Source: Symbiodinium microadriaticum
Taxonomy: Eukaryota; Sar; Dinophyceae; Suessiales; Symbiodiniaceae
Assembly (NCBI GenBank): GCA_001939145.1
Contig: LSRX01000810.1
Coordinates: 177,593 to 241,592, forward strand
Direction: 5' to 3'
DNA: 64,000 bases
The notes under the pieces were generated by a model, which saw only the letters and a program-made list of their open reading frames with translations, did not search any database and was not told the origin of the DNA. Both the position numbers and the translations under genes were made by a program. Below, piece after piece: positions 59,820 through 64,000 of the stretch (positions are counted from its first letter, which is position 1; the number at the start of each line of letters is the position of its first letter).

Positions 59820-60755
59820 ACTACTGCTATCTAGGGTAAACAACACAGGCTCTAATACCGGGGACTTACTAATTAGAATGTCCGTTTGGCGCATGTACCA
59901 GCGCTGTCTCTATGTAACTGCAGATTTAGGGATCTTATAGGCAGGGGTGGAACGGAACCTTATGTAAATAAAACTGTATCGAAGCACAACTCTAACTCCT
60001 ACACACACCTTTCGAATTCCTACAGAGAGGTCCTCCGGCCCTGATCTATGAGTGGTCTGGCACAAAGGGTTGGGGTTTACAGCAGGGTCCCCTTTTCTGG
60101 GACCTCAACAGCTGCCGTCGGTTGAAAATGTATCACCCTAAACCCAGCCTAAACCCTAAACCCTATGAGACACCAAGGTACCCTGCACCCTAAGGCTCTC
60201 TTGGTACTGGGTACCTTCAGAATGCGGTCAAGTATCGTCGTCTCGAGTCCGCTCGCCTTGAACTACACAGTGCTACACACTGCACCGTTGCTTTGTCATT
60301 TGGTGTTTTTGAAGGCAGCGGCTTAGGGTTCAAGGATTCCATGAGGCTCCTTTTTGGCAGGAGGGTCTAGGGGTCAGTCCAACGTAGCTGCCCTTCACGT
60401 ACATTCTTGGTGGGGTCAATGGTGTTAACGGTTGAAGGAACGCTGCAGCGAGAGCGCTTGCTCCCCTAAGGGACTTATCGCTGTTGCGAACCTGTGCTTA
60501 CCAGCATTAAGCTGCCTCCAACATTGTGATACCTCGTGCTCGTACTCTCGGCACTTACTCTCGATTTGGTGAATACTGATAGCGCCAATGAACACTGGTA
60601 TTGCCGCTAAAAATGACTCATATCACTGAATAATGATTGCAATCAACACGACTGTTGCTTTAGTGTAAGTTTCGCAGTTTCTTGCTAACGCGAATGGGAT
60701 TCTCTGTCTTTTATTACCAGAATGTATATATTCGGTCTTACGACACTGTGACTGT
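59820..60755. other. Intergenic stretch without a supported gene
   Basis: Mostly unique sequence with one CCCTAAA cluster at 60135-60165. No convincing exon. Confidence 0.4.
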
Positions 60756-60783
60756 TGCCGCCGATATTCCCAACCCCTGATCT

Positions 60784-61012
60784 CTATCGCCTAGATACCA
60801 TCTGCAATGTTCTCCTCGTTACTGCTACTAGTTGGCTTTGGTCATGTTGGTGCTGTCGCATACATGTTGTACCACTCCAAGCTGTCCGCAGTTCTGCTAC
60901 TGCTTCCAGTCTAGCATCCTCACGAGTCATAAGGAAGCCTAAACTGTCAGCAGTCATGGGGGGTAGCGGCAACAACATGAAGAACAACAACCATGCTGAG
61001 AAACCCCTGTGC
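60784..61012 (-). CDS. Possible exon with hydrophobic start, unknown product
   Basis: From about 61010 the minus strand reads HRGFSAWLLFFMLLPLPPMT, then ADSLGFLMTREDARLEAVAE, ending in TAG at about 60784. The hydrophobic stretch could be a signal or transmembrane segment. No ATG precedes it, so it would follow an intron (acceptor GTTGCAG). Not recognised. Confidence 0.3.
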
Positions 61013-61079
61013 TGCAACAGCCCTTAACCCAACCAATTTGGACCAAACCCTGGAAGGAAACCCAGCCACCCTATCACAT

Positions 61080-62160
61080 ACTGGACACTCCCACAAAGCC
61101 CAAACCCAAAACCCCAAAAACCCTAGACCCTAGTAAGCCCTAAACCCTAAACCCTGAACCCTAAAACCCTAGACCCTAATAAGCCCTAAACCCTGAACCC
61201 TAACACCCTATACCCTGATAAGCCCTAAACCCTAAACCCTGAACCCAAAAACCCTAGACCCGTAAGCCCTAAACCCTAAACCCTGAACCCTAAAACCCTA
61301 AACCCATAAGCCCTAAACCCTAGGCCTAAACCCTAAAACCCTATAGACCCTAATAAGCCCTAAACCCTAAACCCTGAACTCTAAAACCCTAGACCCTAAC
61401 AAGCCCTAAACCCTAAACCCTGAACCCTAAAACCCTAGACCCATAAGCCCTAAACCCTAAAAATCCTGGACCCTAATAAGCCCTAAACACTAACAAGCCC
61501 TAAACCCTAAACCCCTAGACCCTAACAAGCCCTACACCCTAGGCCTAACCAAAAAGGCCCCAGGGGCTCACTTTTCGGACCAGCGCCCCGAAAGCCTCGG
61601 CCTCCCCCCGGCTTTGCACCTGAGGCAGAAGGAGACCTGCAGGCAGGACAGGCCGGAGGCGGGAGGGTTGAGGGTTTAGGGTTTCTTTGGGATTTAGGAG
61701 GGTTTAGGGGTTTTAGGATCTGGGAGGGTTTAGGGTTTTTTAGGATTTAGGAGGGTTTAGGGGTTTTCGCATCGAGAAGGGTCTAGGGTTTAGGATCTAG
61801 GAGGATGTGGGGTTTGTAAGATCTAAGTAGGGTTTGTGGGACCCAGGAGGGTTTCGGGTTTTTAGGATCGAGGAGGGTGCAGGGTTTGTAGGATCTAGGA
61901 GGGTGTAGGGTTTCTCGGATCTAGGAGCGATTAGGGTTTAGGGTTTGGGCTTCCTCAAACAGGGTTTGTGGGTGAAGGGGTTTGCAGTTCAGCTCGGGGA
62001 GGCAACAAGTGCCCTGATCTCATTTTCAGGGCGCGCCCCTCAAGGCCCGGTTCTCCGAATAAGAACCCTCTTTAGGGTTTAGGGTTTAGGGTTGAGTTTA
62101 GGGTTTAGGGTTTAGGGTTTAGTTTAGGGTTTAGGGTTTAGGGTTTAGTTCAGGATCGTC
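61080..62160. repeat. Longest telomere-like island: CCCTAAA array, core, TTTAGGG array
   Basis: A 470-base array of CCCTAAA units grouped in a higher-order pattern with GACCCTAATAAGCCCTAAAC (61080-61548), a GC-rich core (61549-61665), then about 300 bases in which TTTAGGG is embedded in a GGATCTAGGAGGGTTTAGGG unit (61666-61950), and a near-perfect TTTAGGG run at 62072-62150. Confidence 0.9.
61572..61619 (-). CDS. Exon-like micro-island, 16 codons
   Basis: Between GCCTCAG|G and AAAA|GTGAGC the minus strand reads VQSRGEAEAFGALVRK, exactly 16 codons with strong GT-AG sites. It sits in the core of the longest telomere-like island. A microexon or relic; product unknown. Confidence 0.4.
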
Positions 62161-62285
62161 GCCTCGGAGTTGGTTTTGCTGGTGGCCCCTGGGAGGCTGA
62201 TGCACGCCTTCAGTCTGTAGCAGACCTATATTGCAGCAAACTGCTTCAGGAGTTTGCGCTCCACGTCTCCAGCGCCGAAGAAGAC
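62155..62285 (-). pseudogene. Exon-like block with an in-frame TAG
   Basis: One minus-strand frame reads GAGDVERKLLKQFAAI, then TAG, then VCYRLKACISLPGATSKTNS. The same frame is protein-like on both sides of the stop. It may be a decayed exon, or two exons joined by a short intron not seen (ATATAG|GTC could be an acceptor). Not recognised. Confidence 0.4.
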
Positions 62286-62365
62286 CAAAACCCAAAAGCG
62301 CACGTCAATCAAGATTTTTCCTCAAAACTCGAACCCAAGCAACTGCTGAACCCTAAACCCCAAAC

Positions 62366-62441
62366 CCAACTTCGAAATCCAAGCCAGCGAAGAAGGGCCT
62401 TCGGCTCCGGCATCGAGAGCCCGGTAAACCTGGAACTTCTT
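62366..62441 (-). CDS. Exon-like island
   Basis: The minus strand reads KFQVYRALDAGAEGPSSLAW then ISKLG, ending TTGG|GTTTGGGG. CCCTAAA units lie at 62347 and TTTAGGG at 62449, so it is another telomere-flanked block. Product unknown. Confidence 0.4.
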
Positions 62442-62855
62442 CGACAGGTTTAGGGTTTAGGGTTTTTAATGTGTTCTGTTCATTGGTTTCTTGATTCGCT
62501 TCTTTTAGCTTTTTCTAGGCTTATTCTAACGGGGCCTTAGTCGTCAATAATCGGGATTGGGAGGTATGTAATATCAAGTAGTCTATAGATTCTGTAGATA
62601 TACTGTTGCAGTAGATGCGCTCGGGTCTACGTAGTGTCCTCGGGCCGCGAGCCAGTGTTAAAACATGGATGGCCGCTGCAGGCTTTGCCGTCTCCTTTGG
62701 AGCTTCTTCGCAGTCAAGGGTGTGGGATGGGATGGAGCTTCACGCTTTTTCACCCCACCAACATGCTCATCGGTACACCCGGAGACCTAAACCCTGAACC
62801 CTGAACCCCTTATCCCTAAAACCCTAATCCCTAAACCCTGAATCCTCAGACTCTG

Positions 62856-63190
62856 TTACGTGAAGCGGGTGACCGTCGCGGGGTTCAACTCTGCTGCTTC
62901 AGCTTGGATAGCCGGAGTCTGGGCTGCAGCAGATGGGTCTTCCTTCTTATCCTTCTCCTCGACCTCTGCAGTAGCATTGAGAACGGAGGGAGCGGCTGTG
63001 ACCGGCTCATGATCCCTGCTCTCCGCTTTCCCCTCTTTTGCCCAAGAGCCCTTGGCTTCTGTCCCGGCTTTCCTTCTTCTCAGGACCGGCTTTTGAGCAC
63101 CGCCTCGTTCTCTGCTGATGGAAACCACTTATCCGTGAACTGCTTCTTGCTAGCGACATGGCGAGCATCGAAATTGGAACCTCTCAGACA
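62856..63190 (-). CDS. Possible two-part exon, acidic/basic low complexity
   Basis: One frame reads GSNFDARHVASKKQFTDKWF then PSAENEAVLKSRS with a stop near 63088. Another frame continues GSWAKEGKAESRDHEPVTAA, then VEEKDKKEDPSAAAQT, stopping at 62856. The frame change implies an intron or a frameshift near 63090. Not recognised. Confidence 0.35.
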
Positions 63191-63450
63191 GAAAGCTCCC
63201 ATCACCCTTGAGATTCAGGGATGAGGGTCAAGGGTTGAGGGTTTAGGGCTTTCAGTCCGGTAGTTAGGTGCGTCCCATGCCTCCACACGCACCATCCCAA
63301 GCCAAGCTCTAAGCGCGAGAAGCTAACACCCCACCCGGAATCCTAAAGCCTCAGCCTTGAAGCCTGAACGGCGGAAGGGTTTTTTTTTTAAAAGGTTTGG
63401 CCAAACGGTTTTTTTTTAAAGGTTTGGCCGAACCTTCGCTTGAGTTTGAG

Positions 63451-64000
63451 TTGCAGCAAGCTATTGGGGAAGGACCATCCGCAGGGTCTTCTTTTGCAGC
63501 AAGCTACTGGGGAAGGACCATCCGCAGGGTCTTCTTTTGCAGCACGCTATTTGGGAAGGACTATCCGCAGGGTCTCCTTTTGCAGCAAGCTATTGGGGAA
63601 GGACTACCCGCAGGGTCTTCTTTTGCAGCAAGCTATTGGGGAAGGACCATGCGCAAGGTCTTCTTTTGCAGCAAGCTATTGGGAAAGGTCCATCCGCAGG
63701 GTCTTGTTTTGCAGCAAGCTCTTGGGGAAAGTCCATTTGTAGGGCTTTTTTTCCCAGCAAGCTATTGGGCAAATCAAATTTGTAATCTCCTTTTGTGGGG
63801 TCTTTTTCTGCAGCAAGCTACTATTGGGTATGTCCTAGTCCTGGGCTTTCTTTTGTTCGGCTATTGGGGAAGGACCACTTACAGGGTCTTCTTTTGCAGC
63901 AAGTTATTGGGGAAATTCCATTCGTAGGGCCGAGCCGGTTGACTTTCAAGCTGCTGGGGAAGGACCACCTGCAGGGTCTTCTTTTGCAGCAAGCTATTGG
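63451..64000 (+). repeat. 43-bp minisatellite running off the window
   Basis: Units of 43 bp opening TTGCAGCAAGCTATTGGGGA, with AGGACCATCCGCAGGGTCTT inside, start at 63451, 63494, 63537 and continue with drift to the window end, about twelve copies. Because 43 is not a multiple of three, each reading frame cycles through the same peptides every 129 bp. All three plus frames are open for long stretches. Coding is possible but not shown. Confidence 0.9.

Noticed and set aside
63451..64000. CRISPR array
   Set aside because: Contiguous 43-bp units without unique spacers; a minisatellite.

Overview
This window looks like nuclear DNA of a dinoflagellate. The species was not identified; a suessialean or a relative fits best. 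Five things point that way. (1) Every gene I can reconstruct with confidence lies on the minus strand, as in dinoflagellate unidirectional gene arrays. (2) Genes are split into short exons, and most inferred junctions have the form AG|G; some seem to need GC or GA donors. (3) Several proteins match, from memory, multicopy families I associate with Symbiodiniaceae and Polarella genomes. (4) Degenerate plant-type telomere repeats (TTTAGGG/CCCTAAA) are scattered through the whole window. (5) There are no bacterial operons or ribosome-binding sites. No database search was possible, so family names rest on motifs and on homology between genes inside this window.

Layout. About 1-7 kb is mostly telomere-like repeat, microsatellite and short exon-like islands. 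About 7.6-15.6 kb holds a transposase-like gene (7651-9666), a GIY-YIG-domain gene (9800-10710), a multi-exon gene of unknown function (11713-12822) and a gene with a GGFYSESDMK motif (13690-15600). About 16.3-19.0 kb holds the first of two paralogues with a methyltransferase-like motif order. About 20.3-23.6 kb holds a long gene with an AT-hook and lysine-rich repeats. About 24-36 kb is repeat-rich, with four families of short inverted-repeat elements, a 658-base assembly gap and more exon-like islands. About 36.2-38.9 kb holds a second, multi-exon transposase-like gene. About 40.4-45.2 kb holds lysine-rich and SPGKS-repeat genes. About 47.4-49.7 kb holds the second methyltransferase-like paralogue. 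About 50.3-54.3 kb holds a basic/acidic repeat-protein gene and a further exon. About 56.5-59.8 kb is a (GTA)n tract of over 3 kb. The last 2.5 kb carries more telomere-like islands and a 43-bp minisatellite.

Most interesting points: (a) the two paralogues carry, in order, FAG, a CSSW cysteine motif and an EQP motif, resembling motifs I, IV and VI of C5-cytosine methyltransferases; (b) telomere-like repeats are often arranged as C-rich | short exon-like island | G-rich, so the intervening introns would begin with G-rich and end with C-rich repeat and could fold into hairpins; (c) two copies of one transposase-like family have very different intron content; (d) four short inverted-repeat element families recur. 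The genes show no common pathway. The window reads as a minus-strand array of dinoflagellate-type multicopy genes embedded in repeats.
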